Assembly (NCBI RefSeq): GCF_021728415.1 | Contig: NZ_JAKKDV010000005.1 | Coordinates: 1 to 64,000, forward strand | DNA: 64,000 nt | Direction of reading: 5' to 3' | DNA from: Flaviramulus multivorans | Lineage (GTDB): Bacteria > Bacteroidota > Bacteroidia > Flavobacteriales > Flavobacteriaceae | Shown here: positions 33,334-40,916 of the stretch, one piece after another | Layout: each line of letters begins with the position of its first letter | Position numbering within the stretch: position 1 is the first letter of the stretch | Made by a program: the position numbers and the translations under genes | Notes under the pieces: generated by a model | Told to the model about the DNA's origin: nothing | Databases searched by the model: none | Seen by the model: only the letters and a program-made list of their open reading frames with translations

Positions 33334-34326
33334 ATGGCATCTTACACAATTGGTGAAATAAACAATATTTTAAAAGGCGAATTAATTGGGAACACAACCC
33401 AACAAATTGAAGGTCCGGAACAATTACAAAACGCCAAAAGCAATCATATTACTTTTATTGGAAGCGTAAAATATGTTAAGTATTGGGCAGACTCCAAAGC
33501 TTGTGCAGCCATTGTAAATGATAATTTAACGGTTGAGCCTGGAGAAAATCGTGCTTTAATCAAAGTGAAGAATGCCGATTTAGCCATGGCTAAAATTTTA
33601 GAGCTTTTTCAACCCTCGACACCAGAATTTGAAACGGATATTCATCCAACAGCGGTTATTCATAAAACGGCTACTATTGGTAAAGGTTGTAAAATTGGTG
33701 CCAATTGTTATGTTGGTAAAAACGTAGAATTAGGAGATGGCGTTATTCTGTATCCTAATGTTTGCGTGTTTGATGAAACCACCATTGGAAATCATACTAC
33801 TATATGGTCTGGAACGGTAATACGCGAACATTGTATTATTGGGAGTCACTGTATTTTTCATACTAATGTAAGTATTGGAGCCGATGGATTTGGATACCGA
33901 CCTAGTGATGATGGTAGAGGACTTGTAAAAATACCGCAAATAGGTAATGTTATTATTGGGCATTATGTTGAAATTGGTGCTAACTCTTGTGTTGATAGAG
34001 CCAAATTTAGCTCTACTATTGTGGGTGATGGTTGTAAAATAGATAACCTGGTACAAATAGCGCATAATAGTGTTATGGGTCGTTTTTGCATTATGGCAGG
34101 ACATAGCGGACTTGCAGGTTCTGTGACTTTAGGCGATGGTGTTATTATTGGAGGAAGCGCTTCTATAAAGGATCATACTACCATACATTCTGGTGCTACC
34201 GTAGGAGCAGGCTCGGGTGTTATGAATGATGTTAAAGCAGGCGAAACCGTTTTGGGGTATCCAGCACAAGATGCCAGAGATATGTTAAAACAATGGGTAG
34301 CAATGCGCAGGTTGGCTAAAAAGTAA
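33334..34326 (+). CDS. lpxD: UDP-3-O-acylglucosamine N-acyltransferase LpxD
   Basis: This 330-residue enzyme has an N-terminal uridine-binding domain (about residues 1-95) and a left-handed beta-helix of hexapeptide repeats (IHKTATIGKGCKIGANCYVG and similar). Catalytic His244 is in VQIAHNSVMG, and DGFGYRP is conserved. It adds the N-linked 3-hydroxyacyl chain during lipid A synthesis. No lpxC, fabZ or lpxA lies nearby, so this may be a stand-alone copy; many Flavobacteriaceae also have lpxD genes elsewhere. Confidence 0.9.
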   Translation: MASYTIGEINNILKGELIGNTTQQIEGPEQLQNAKSNHITFIGSVKYVKYWADSKACAAIVNDNLTVEPGENRALIKVKNADLAMAKILELFQPSTPEFETDIHPTAVIHKTATIGKGCKIGANCYVGKNVELGDGVILYPNVCVFDETTIGNHTTIWSGTVIREHCIIGSHCIFHTNVSIGADGFGYRPSDDGRGLVKIPQIGNVIIGHYVEIGANSCVDRAKFSSTIVGDGCKIDNLVQIAHNSVMGRFCIMAGHSGLAGSVTLGDGVIIGGSASIKDHTTIHSGATVGAGSGVMNDVKAGETVLGYPAQDARDMLKQWVAMRRLAKK

Positions 34327-34419
34327 TGCTTTATCTAAAAAAACATATTTAGTTTGTAGGTTTTAAACTTGTTTTATAATTTAATCTTGTAGAATTCGCT
34401 TAAATTAATAAAGAATAAT

Positions 34420-35052
34420 ATGAAAGTAAAAATTGAAGTATTGGGGCTAATCATGGGTTGGTTTGCCATTATCACTCAATTTATTTTAATGATTGAAAAT
34501 AGGCAGACAGATATTTTAGAAACAGTTTTTCGTTTTTTTAGCTTTTTTACCATTCTCACCAATATTTTAGTAGTATTATTTTTTACTGCGACTGCATTAA
34601 AGTTATCAGGGTCTATTTTTAAAATATTTTCTGCAAAAGGAACCATTACAGCTATTACGGCTTTCATTCTAATTGTAGGATTAGTTTATCAATTTGTACT
34701 AAGAAAGATATGGACGCCAACTGGTTTACAATTTGTTGCCGATGAACTTTTACATTCTGTTATTCCATTATTTATGCTTGGGTATTGGTTCTTTTATTTT
34801 AAGGCCAACGACCTATTGATAAAGCCATTGATTGCTTGGTTAATTTATCCATTTACATATGTTACATTAATAATTATTAGGGGTTATTTTTCTGGATATT
34901 ACCCCTATCCGTTTTTAAATATTGAAGACTTAGGATTTACTAAAGTTTTGTTTAACGTAATAGTTATTTTCGCTCTTATAATTGCTATATTAAGTTTGCT
35001 AACTATTTTTGGAAAATATTTTATTAAAACAGCATCTGCTAATCGTAATTAG
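34420..35052 (+). CDS. Pr6Pr-family six-helix membrane protein
   Basis: This 210-residue protein has six predicted membrane helices. The Pr6Pr features are GLIMGWFAIITQFILMI, VFRFFSFFTILTNILVVLF, the loop LRKIWTPTGLQFVADELLHS and a final long helix. FAR-17a/AIG1-like proteins are distant relatives. The function in bacteria is unknown. It has its own transcription unit and converges on the LytTR gene. Confidence 0.82.
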   Translation: MKVKIEVLGLIMGWFAIITQFILMIENRQTDILETVFRFFSFFTILTNILVVLFFTATALKLSGSIFKIFSAKGTITAITAFILIVGLVYQFVLRKIWTPTGLQFVADELLHSVIPLFMLGYWFFYFKANDLLIKPLIAWLIYPFTYVTLIIIRGYFSGYYPYPFLNIEDLGFTKVLFNVIVIFALIIAILSLLTIFGKYFIKTASANRN

Positions 35053-35110
35053 CTTTAGGTATATTTCTTTAAACTATAATTTATAGACTCAGGAAACAAA
35101 ATTCTAAAAA

Positions 35111-35866
35111 CTACTCCAACCAAGCTTTAAAATCTTTTACACGCTCTCGGGCTACAATAACCTCGTCGTCATTATAGGTTTTTAGTTTTATTTGTAAACG
35201 CGAGTTGGTATAGCTTACCATATCTTTTATGGCATTAATATTGACAAAAAATTTGCGGTTTATGCGGAAAAAGGTGTGAGGTTCTAGCTCATCTTCAAGT
35301 TGCTCTAAAGTCGTGTCTAGTAAATAGTTTCTGCCTTCGTTAGTGTATAAATAGGTGCCCTTGTTTTCGCTGTAAAAACATTCAATGTCGTCAATATTTA
35401 TAAGTTTTAAATGTTGTCCTACTTTTACCGAAAAGCGTTTTTTGTACTCACGATCGATAGGATTTACTAGGAGTTTTTTAATATCATTAAAGTCTAAAGT
35501 AACAGCTTGCTTTTTTGGTGTACGCTCTTGATATTTTTTTACGGCTTTGGCCAAATCGTCTTCGTCAATTGGTTTTAATAGATAGTCGATACTATTTAGC
35601 TTAAAAGCTTGTAGTGCATACTCATCAAAAGCGGTGGTAAAAATAACGGCGCTTTTAATATTTATGGTTTCAAAAATTTCGAAAGACAACCCATCACTTA
35701 GTTGAATATCTAAAAATATTAAATCGGGATGTTCATTATTTTGAAACCATTGGATGGATTCTTCAACTGAATGAAGCATAGTTTCAGTTTCAATATTTAA
35801 ATGACTTAGCATACGCTGTAAGCGGCGTGCTGATGGTTTTTCGTCTTCTATAATAATTACTTTCAT
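35111..35866 (-). CDS. LytTR-family response regulator
   Basis: This 251-residue protein has a CheY-like receiver (acidic pocket E7-D8-E9, phospho-acceptor D53 in IFLDIQ, lysine in YLLKPIDEDD) and a C-terminal LytTR DNA-binding domain (RFSVKVGQHLKLINIDDIEC, FFRINRKFFVNINAIKDM). It is the likely phosphorylation target of the 2TM-fused LytS-like kinase upstream. LytTR domains bind pairs of direct half-sites about 21 bp apart, exactly the spacing found in four promoters here, including that of its own operon. The gap of 116 bp before it contains repeat E. Confidence 0.93.
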   Translation of the reverse strand: MKVIIIEDEKPSARRLQRMLSHLNIETETMLHSVEESIQWFQNNEHPDLIFLDIQLSDGLSFEIFETINIKSAVIFTTAFDEYALQAFKLNSIDYLLKPIDEDDLAKAVKKYQERTPKKQAVTLDFNDIKKLLVNPIDREYKKRFSVKVGQHLKLINIDDIECFYSENKGTYLYTNEGRNYLLDTTLEQLEDELEPHTFFRINRKFFVNINAIKDMVSYTNSRLQIKLKTYNDDEVIVARERVKDFKAWLE

Positions 35867-35889
35867 TGTTGATTGGTTGATGTTTTTTG

Positions 35890-35973
35890 CGTTAGCGATT
35901 GGAGCTAGCTACCATGTAGCGCGTAAAGCGCGACCCGTTTATCCTGAACTTGTTTCAGGAACGAGGGTAACGC
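35890..35973 (-). repeat. Dispersed repeat copy E in the LytTR operon
   Basis: In the opposite orientation to C and D, this 84-bp copy begins GCGTTAGCGATTGGAGC and ends GTAACGC. It includes GCGC-GTAAA-GCGC and, near its end, the hairpin TCCTGAA-CTTGT-TTCAGGA (35942-35960). It sits in the gap between the 2TM gene and the LytTR gene of one operon, where folded RNA could alter expression of the regulator. Confidence 0.6.
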
Positions 35974-35982
35974 CCAAATAAT

Positions 35983-36306
35983 TTATTCCCAGCGTTTGGT
36001 GTCTTCTTTATTTATAAACTCTTTCATTTTACGTTCTTCCCATGATTTTTTGAATACAATTCTGCCTTTAAATACATGCCAACCGTGGACAAAAATAAAA
36101 ACAGACCATGCTGCAAGTATGATAATATCGAACCAAAAGAAAAACTCTTTGTGTGGACCTGCCATTATATACAAATTATATAACAATAGTGCGACTACTA
36201 TTGAATACCCGACTAAATGAATATAGAAAACCTTGATGTTATAGACCTTTTTCTTAGCTTTTAAAAATTGCTCTTGAGTGTCTTTTTCTTTACTCATCTT
36301 ACTCAA
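35983..36306 (-). CDS. 2TM-domain protein (stand-alone copy 2)
   Basis: This 107-residue protein has two membrane helices (IHLVGYSIVVALLLYNLYIM and FWFDIIILAAWSVFIFVHGW) and the C-terminal signature WEERKMKEFINKEDTKRWE. The same signature ends the 115-residue neighbour and the kinase. It overlaps the 115-residue gene by 8 bp. Homologous 2TM modules probably pair with one another in the membrane and modulate the kinase; this is inference. Confidence 0.85.
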   Translation of the reverse strand: MSKMSKEKDTQEQFLKAKKKVYNIKVFYIHLVGYSIVVALLLYNLYIMAGPHKEFFFWFDIIILAAWSVFIFVHGWHVFKGRIVFKKSWEERKMKEFINKEDTKRWE

Positions 36307-36646
36307 ATTTACGGGTGTTTTGTTCTTTATCCATATACTCTTTTATTTTACGTTGTTCCCAGTTTTTACCAAACATAAAGTCTGGACCAAAAACACCTAA
36401 AAAATGAAAGAATAAACCAATACCCCAAAATAATGCTGTGGCAAACGTGCCAAAACTGAATAACTTACCGCCATTTGAAACTATAAGAATAATTATAAAT
36501 AGGTTTACTACTACGTAACTAGCTAGATGCCAATAAAAACCTATTAATTTTTTTACTTTTTCTTTGGCTCGCAGGTACGCTTTTTCTCTGAAATAGTCTT
36601 CTTCAGGAGTGTCGTTATTATAAGGTTCAATGTTGTAATTTTCCAT
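36299..36646 (-). CDS. 2TM-domain protein (stand-alone copy 1)
   Basis: This 115-residue protein has an acidic N terminus (EPYNNDTPEEDYFREKAYLR), two membrane helices at about 35-55 and 65-85, and the shared C-terminal motif FGKNWEQRKIKEYMDKEQ. It is a paralogue of the kinase's C-terminal module, so a duplication within the operon is likely. It follows the kinase by 12 bp. Confidence 0.87.
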   Translation of the reverse strand: MENYNIEPYNNDTPEEDYFREKAYLRAKEKVKKLIGFYWHLASYVVVNLFIIILIVSNGGKLFSFGTFATALFWGIGLFFHFLGVFGPDFMFGKNWEQRKIKEYMDKEQNTRKFE

Positions 36647-36658
36647 GATACTTTAATT

Positions 36659-38005
36659 TTATCTCCAACGGTTTTTTTCCTCTTCGCGCATAAATTCCTC
36701 TATTTTACGTTTTTCCCAATTTCTACCAAAAGCTCCTTGGTTTACAAATACTCGGAAAGCTTGAATTGCCAACCCAATACCCCAACCAAACATTGGGAAC
36801 CAGAACCACTGAAAATGCCATGAGGTTTTATAGTTTATAAAGATTAGAAAAGGGATTACTAAAAAATATGATGCTAGGCTATAATAAAAGCCTTTAAGTT
36901 CTTCTACATAGTTGCGTGCGCGCACGTAACTATCGTCAAATTTTGATTTTGATTCTATCGGTTTCATAACTGATATTTGTTTTGTAAGCATTGGTATTGC
37001 GACTGCAAAACGGGTTGCTTCTTTATTTATGTTTACTTTTTTGTTGGTTAATAATTGGTAGCGCTGTTTTATATTATCTAACCCAACACCACTACTCTTT
37101 TTTACTATTTGTTTGGGTTGTAAATTGTTTTCTACCACCAAATTGTCTTGGTCTTCATAAATTTTAATATGAAGTGGATTATTTGTTGTTACCATATTAT
37201 GCTTAACAGCATTTTCCAGAAGTAACTGTAAGGATAGCGGTACCACTTTACTTTCTGGGTTTATTGCTTTTTCTGGCATGGTAAAAACAATACTATCTTC
37301 AAAGCGCATTTTTAGCAAAGACATGTAGGTTTTTGCAAACTCTAACTCTTCATCAACCGTAACCAACTCTTTATTTTTTTGTTCTAGAACATAGCGATAT
37401 ACTTTTGATAACGATGTGGTGAATTTTTGAGCGCTTTGTGGGTTTTCTTCAATTAAACTCGTTAATACATTTAAGCTATTGAATAGAAAATGGGGGTCTA
37501 ATTGGTTTTTTAAGGCATCAAATTTAGCACTTGCTGTACCAGCAATTACCTTTTGTTCTTTTACTCTGTTTTGTTGGTATTTATTATAAAAATAAATAAT
37601 ATGAAATACACTAACAATGGTTAAGGTTATCCACAACCCGAATTTGTAATATTTAAACTTTTCGTTAGCTAGAAACTCGTAAAAAGTTTTATCGGTGTAT
37701 ATAAAAGTTGTGAAAGCCCTAAGAATAAACAGACCAATTAATGTAACAATAGTGGCGCCTAAGATGCCAATAACAATGCGCTTTACGGTATCATTTTTTT
37801 TCCAATTACGACGTTCCATATAAGCGAAAAAATACATATTAGAATACCCCAAGACAAAAGAATAGAGTTGATAGAATGCAAAATCGACTAAAGCATCATT
37901 GAAATTTTCATAGGTTCCAAAACCACCAGACAGCATTGTTCCAACAACAAATACAATACAACCTATTATAAACGTGATGATGATATCTTTAACCGACTTT
38001 GTCAT
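36659..38005 (-). CDS. LytS-like sensor histidine kinase with a C-terminal 2TM domain
   Basis: This 448-residue protein has four N-terminal membrane helices (about residues 7-140). A His_kinase domain of the LytS type follows, with phospho-acceptor H172 in NQLDPHFLFNSLN, an N-box LQLLLENAVKHN and a G-box GVGLDNIKQRYQLL. The last 80 residues are a 2TM domain that ends FGRNWEKRKIEEFMREEE. No extracellular sensing domain is visible, so the signal may be membrane state or a small protein such as its 2TM neighbours. It should phosphorylate the LytTR regulator at D53. Confidence 0.92.
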   Translation of the reverse strand: MTKSVKDIIITFIIGCIVFVVGTMLSGGFGTYENFNDALVDFAFYQLYSFVLGYSNMYFFAYMERRNWKKNDTVKRIVIGILGATIVTLIGLFILRAFTTFIYTDKTFYEFLANEKFKYYKFGLWITLTIVSVFHIIYFYNKYQQNRVKEQKVIAGTASAKFDALKNQLDPHFLFNSLNVLTSLIEENPQSAQKFTTSLSKVYRYVLEQKNKELVTVDEELEFAKTYMSLLKMRFEDSIVFTMPEKAINPESKVVPLSLQLLLENAVKHNMVTTNNPLHIKIYEDQDNLVVENNLQPKQIVKKSSGVGLDNIKQRYQLLTNKKVNINKEATRFAVAIPMLTKQISVMKPIESKSKFDDSYVRARNYVEELKGFYYSLASYFLVIPFLIFINYKTSWHFQWFWFPMFGWGIGLAIQAFRVFVNQGAFGRNWEKRKIEEFMREEEKNRWR

Positions 38006-38019
38006 AATTATTACTTAAT

Positions 38020-38643
38020 TTATTTGCCACAAGTTTCTAAAACCTGTACTACACGATCTTTACCCCAATTTGGATGAAATGGTGTTTCAGGTTTAAAGTT
38101 AGCAAAAAGTTCTAATGCCCTTTCTAAATCTTTACAAAATGGTGCGGTATCTTGTCCAAAATACTTTGCACCACCTATATTCCATTCTGCTTTGCAGTAA
38201 ACAACTCTTGGGTTTTCAGGTGCTATCTGTTCTGCTTTAGTGTATAATTCTACCACTTTTCCCGATAAAGTCATGCCGTATGTTGCTCCATCAAAAGCTA
38301 CCCAAGCAGTATGTAATAAGGCTTGAAGGACTAAAATTTCTGGATTGTTTTTGGAAATTGCAGTAGCATCATTAATTAAATCTTGTGCCTTTTTAAGTTT
38401 GGCACTCAATTTTTCTTCGTCTTTCTCACCAAAACTGTGCATAATATTTACTTGTGCAGCATAATAGGGTGGAAGCCAATTGTCTGGTTCTGCCGTGGCA
38501 ATACGTTCAAACAAGTTGGAAGCTTCAGTAGGATTGTTTTGTCCCCAAAGTTCAAAGGCTTTTTGCATACCTTTTTCATAGTTAGTTTGTGCATTTGTTA
38601 ATGCCGAAACTAATAGTGTTGCGATGATGATTAAATGTTTCAT
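38020..38643 (-). CDS. Secreted TPR-like protein, first gene of the LytTR operon
   Basis: This 207-residue protein has a signal peptide (HLIIIATLLVSALTNAQ) and then TPR-like helices: EKGMQKAFELWGQNNPTEA, EPDNWLPPYYAAQVNIM, NPEILVLQALLHTAWVAFDG. It is periplasmic. It may be the signal or output protein of the system, since its gene starts the operon that also encodes the kinase (14 bp downstream) and regulator. Its own promoter carries LytTR-like site a, an arrangement that allows autoregulation. I do not recognise a named family. Confidence 0.78.
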   Translation of the reverse strand: MKHLIIIATLLVSALTNAQTNYEKGMQKAFELWGQNNPTEASNLFERIATAEPDNWLPPYYAAQVNIMHSFGEKDEEKLSAKLKKAQDLINDATAISKNNPEILVLQALLHTAWVAFDGATYGMTLSGKVVELYTKAEQIAPENPRVVYCKAEWNIGGAKYFGQDTAPFCKDLERALELFANFKPETPFHPNWGKDRVVQVLETCGK

Positions 38644-38667
38644 AAGTGTTCGTTTTTAATTACATAG

Positions 38668-38739
38668 CAAATATCAATAGGAATATTAAGGTTTTAAAAA
38701 GAGGATTACCGAACTGTTATTTTTTGTAGATGAAATGTT
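38668..38739 (-). promoter_or_regulatory. LytTR-type operator and promoter of the LytTR operon (site a)
   Basis: Plus-strand GAACTGT (38711-38717), 11 nt and GATGAAATGTT (38729-38739) form the operator. CAAATATC (38668-38675) is the reverse of a GATATTTG box. The gap is exactly 35 nt (38676-38710). The box lies 24 nt from the start codon at 38643. Confidence 0.65.
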
Positions 38740-38797
38740 AAACCTGTATTATTTAGCAATTAAAATGATTAATTTGGGTGTAATAAAATTTTATAAA

Positions 38798-39196
38798 ATG
38801 AAAAAGTGTGTGTTTATTCTGCTAGTTTTTACGTCCTTAATAAGTTTTGGTCAAACAGAAAAAGTTTCAATGATAGATTATGTAGAAGTGCTAAATGGAA
38901 ATAAAGAGGAAGCTCTTTTTTATTATCAAAATAATTGGGAGCAACTAAGAAAAAAAGCTATTGCAAAAGGGTATATAGACTCGCATCAACTATTAGAAAC
39001 TGTGCCAACAGCAGAAACACCTTTCACGTTTATTCTAATAACCACTTATAAAAACAAGCGGCAGTATGATAACAGTGAAACACATTTTCAAGAACTAATT
39101 GAAGAACGTGGAGAATTAAAGCTATTGAACTCAAAAAAACCTCCTGAATTCCGAAAAGTTATTTTGCATAATGATTCAGTTTTGCATTGGAATTAA
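38798..39196 (+). CDS. Small secreted protein of unknown function
   Basis: With the start at 38798 this is 132 residues with a signal peptide (CVFILLVFTSLISFGQ). The farther ATG at 38735 would put 21 residues before the signal and is rejected. After the signal, MIDYVEVLNGNKEEALFYYQ and TFILITTYKNKRQYDNSETH suggest an alpha+beta fold, perhaps a dimeric ferredoxin-like barrel. I do not recognise a family. It is divergent from the LytTR operon; no LytTR site faces it in the correct orientation. Confidence 0.65.
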   Translation: MKKCVFILLVFTSLISFGQTEKVSMIDYVEVLNGNKEEALFYYQNNWEQLRKKAIAKGYIDSHQLLETVPTAETPFTFILITTYKNKRQYDNSETHFQELIEERGELKLLNSKKPPEFRKVILHNDSVLHWN

Positions 39197-39210
39197 CGAC
39201 CGTATAAATA

Positions 39211-39246
39211 AAAGGCAGTTTAAATATTATTTAAACTGCCTATATA
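39211..39246 (-). terminator. Terminator of tonB
   Basis: GGCAGTTTAAA (39214-39224) and TTTAAACTGCC (39230-39240) form an 11-bp stem with a 5-nt loop. Read on the minus strand it is followed by TTTTATTTA, after the stop at 39271. On the plus strand its tail is weaker. Confidence 0.8.
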
Positions 39247-39270
39247 CATTGATAAAAAACCTATTTTAAA

Positions 39271-40005
39271 CTATGATCCTCCTTCAAACTTGAAAAAAAT
39301 AGGTACAGCATAAGAAACCTTAACGGGTTTACCACGTTGTTTACCAGGTTCCATTTTTGGTAATAAACTAATAATACGTTCTGCTTCTTTTTCTAAAATT
39401 TTATCTGGACCTCGAGATCGAATACTTGTGGTGTTTCCTTTAGAATCTATAACGAAAATTACAGATACACGACCTTGGAGGCCTAGTTCTAAAGCGGTTT
39501 GAGGATAATTAAAGTTTTTTAATATATGCTCTTGTATTTTTTGTTGAAAACACGCTTTAGACTTAGCTTTATTTAACCCTTCGCAACCGGGAAACACAGG
39601 AACATTTTCAATAATTGCAAAAGCAACTTCTACTTCTTCTTCAACCTCCTCAACAGTAACTTCGCTCACTTCAACAACGCGTTCTTCAATAGCATCATCT
39701 TGACCAGTTTCGGTACTTTCAATAATGGTTTCTTGAATTTCTTCAACATCTTCTACTATTTGAATCGTTTCTTGAATTGCGACAGGAGGTGGTGGTGGCG
39801 GTGGCGTGTTTGTATTTATTATAGGTATTTCTTCTTCTATGTTTTGTTCTACGTCAACAATCTCCATAACAAAATCACTTTTTTCATAAGTCTTAAATTC
39901 TAAGGCACGCCATGATAAAAATAACATCAAGTTTAAACCAATAGCAAAATAAATACTGCTATTACGGCCTACTTCAACTTTTGGGTTTTTTTTAGCTTTC
40001 ATCAC
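39271..40005 (-). CDS. tonB: TonB-type energy transducer
   Basis: This 244-residue protein has an N-terminal membrane anchor (about residues 17-33), a proline stretch NTPPPPPPPVAIQET, and a long acidic region rich in E and V. The C-terminal TonB domain contains NVPVFPGCEGL, FNYPQTALELGLQGRVSVIF and PKMEPGKQRGKPVKVSYAVP. It couples the proton-motive force to outer-membrane receptors such as those at 27080 and 42750. The highly acidic central part is usual for Bacteroidota TonB. No exbB or exbD is adjacent. A palindrome sits in its promoter region. Confidence 0.92.
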   Translation of the reverse strand: MMKAKKNPKVEVGRNSSIYFAIGLNLMLFLSWRALEFKTYEKSDFVMEIVDVEQNIEEEIPIINTNTPPPPPPPVAIQETIQIVEDVEEIQETIIESTETGQDDAIEERVVEVSEVTVEEVEEEVEVAFAIIENVPVFPGCEGLNKAKSKACFQQKIQEHILKNFNYPQTALELGLQGRVSVIFVIDSKGNTTSIRSRGPDKILEKEAERIISLLPKMEPGKQRGKPVKVSYAVPIFFKFEGGS

Positions 40006-40051
40006 AAATGATTTAATAACTTAAATTTATTACAATCATTTATAAATAAGA

Positions 40052-40065
40052 ATGACATTTGTCAT
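40052..40065. promoter_or_regulatory. Palindromic operator candidate upstream of tonB
   Basis: ATGACA-TT-TGTCAT is a perfect 14-bp palindrome, 47-60 bp before the tonB start codon. On the minus strand it lies between a TTG and a TATTTATA that could serve as -33 and -7 elements, a position typical of a repressor site. The regulator is unknown. Confidence 0.35.
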
Positions 40066-40108
40066 GTTACAACAAAAGGGTTATTTACTATCAAACAATA
40101 AATAAAAA

Positions 40109-40136
40109 AAGCTGTCTATAAAAGAGACAGCTTTAC
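40109..40136 (-). terminator. Terminator of the hsp20 gene
   Basis: AAGCTGTCT and AGACAGCTT pair around TATAAAAG. The minus-strand tail is TTTTTTTATTTATTG, 31 bp or so after the hsp20 stop at 40167. Confidence 0.8.
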
Positions 40137-40166
40137 ATTAAACTTAACTTAAATTAATTCAATCTA

Positions 40167-40643
40167 TCATGAAATTTTAATTGCTCTAGGAGGTTTTTGT
40201 TTTGCTTCTTCTTTTTTAGGAAGATGCACGGTTAATATACCCTCATTATAAGTTGCATTTATTTTACTGTCATTTACCGTTTCTGGTAATGTAAAGGTTC
40301 GCTTAAATGAAGAATAGCCAAACTCTTTTCGAGTGTAATCATCATTTTTTTCTTCATTGTTCTCTCTTAATTCTGCTGAAATAGATAAAGCATTGTTTTC
40401 TAGGTTAATATTAAAATCAGATTTCTTTAATCCTGGGACTGCCATTTCCACTACAAAAGCATCAGCAACTTCCTTAATATTTACTTTAGGAAGCGACATG
40501 CCAGTGTTAAAATTTGAAGAGAATAATGCTGGAAAATCGTTTAATGAAAAATCATCAAACCAAGTTGAAAATGATGGGAAATTTGAGACTCTATTTGGTT
40601 TTGCTAAATTTCCATTTTTCGGTAATGTTGCTAAATTGCTCAT
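40167..40643 (-). CDS. Hsp20/alpha-crystallin small heat-shock protein
   Basis: This 158-residue chaperone has an alpha-crystallin domain at about residues 50-140 (LPKVNIKEVADAFVVEMAVPG, TRKEFGYSSFKRTFTLPETV) and the conserved AxxxxGxL-type element in NATYNEGILTVHLPK. The C-terminal tail is KQKPPRAIKIS, with an I-x-I anchor for oligomers. It holds unfolded proteins in the cytoplasm without ATP. It has its own terminator. No CIRCE-like inverted repeat was found upstream. Confidence 0.93.
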   Translation of the reverse strand: MSNLATLPKNGNLAKPNRVSNFPSFSTWFDDFSLNDFPALFSSNFNTGMSLPKVNIKEVADAFVVEMAVPGLKKSDFNINLENNALSISAELRENNEEKNDDYTRKEFGYSSFKRTFTLPETVNDSKINATYNEGILTVHLPKKEEAKQKPPRAIKIS

Positions 40644-40822
40644 TGTTAAAAAATTTTAAATTAGACATTTATTTTATTGTTATTCAACTTATTAAATGCA
40701 ATTAAAATGCCAAATCAGGTATTGTGATAAGGTGTCCTATTCTTTAATAATTCTTTAACATATTTCTGTCATTTTTTCATTTTTTTGCTCATAAAAAGTG
40801 TCAATTTTTCGGTTAGACTGCA

Positions 40823-40854
40823 TTTGAATTTATATAAAAATTACTCTACCTTCG
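40823..40854 (+). promoter_or_regulatory. Promoter of the GH2 gene
   Basis: TTTG (40823-40826), 20 nt and TACCTTCG (40847-40854) match the Bacteroidota -33/-7 layout with one mismatch in the -7 box. The ATG is at 40917, leaving an untranslated leader of about 55 nt. Confidence 0.5.
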
Positions 40855-40916
40855 TTAGAAGGTTTTCGTTATTTAAAAAACTATTTAAAATTTAATTTAT
40901 TAAAAACAAATCAGTT

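Noticed and set aside
33730-34104. Minus-strand open frame of 124 codons inside lpxD
   Set aside because: It is a shadow of the hexapeptide repeat region and has a strongly biased composition.
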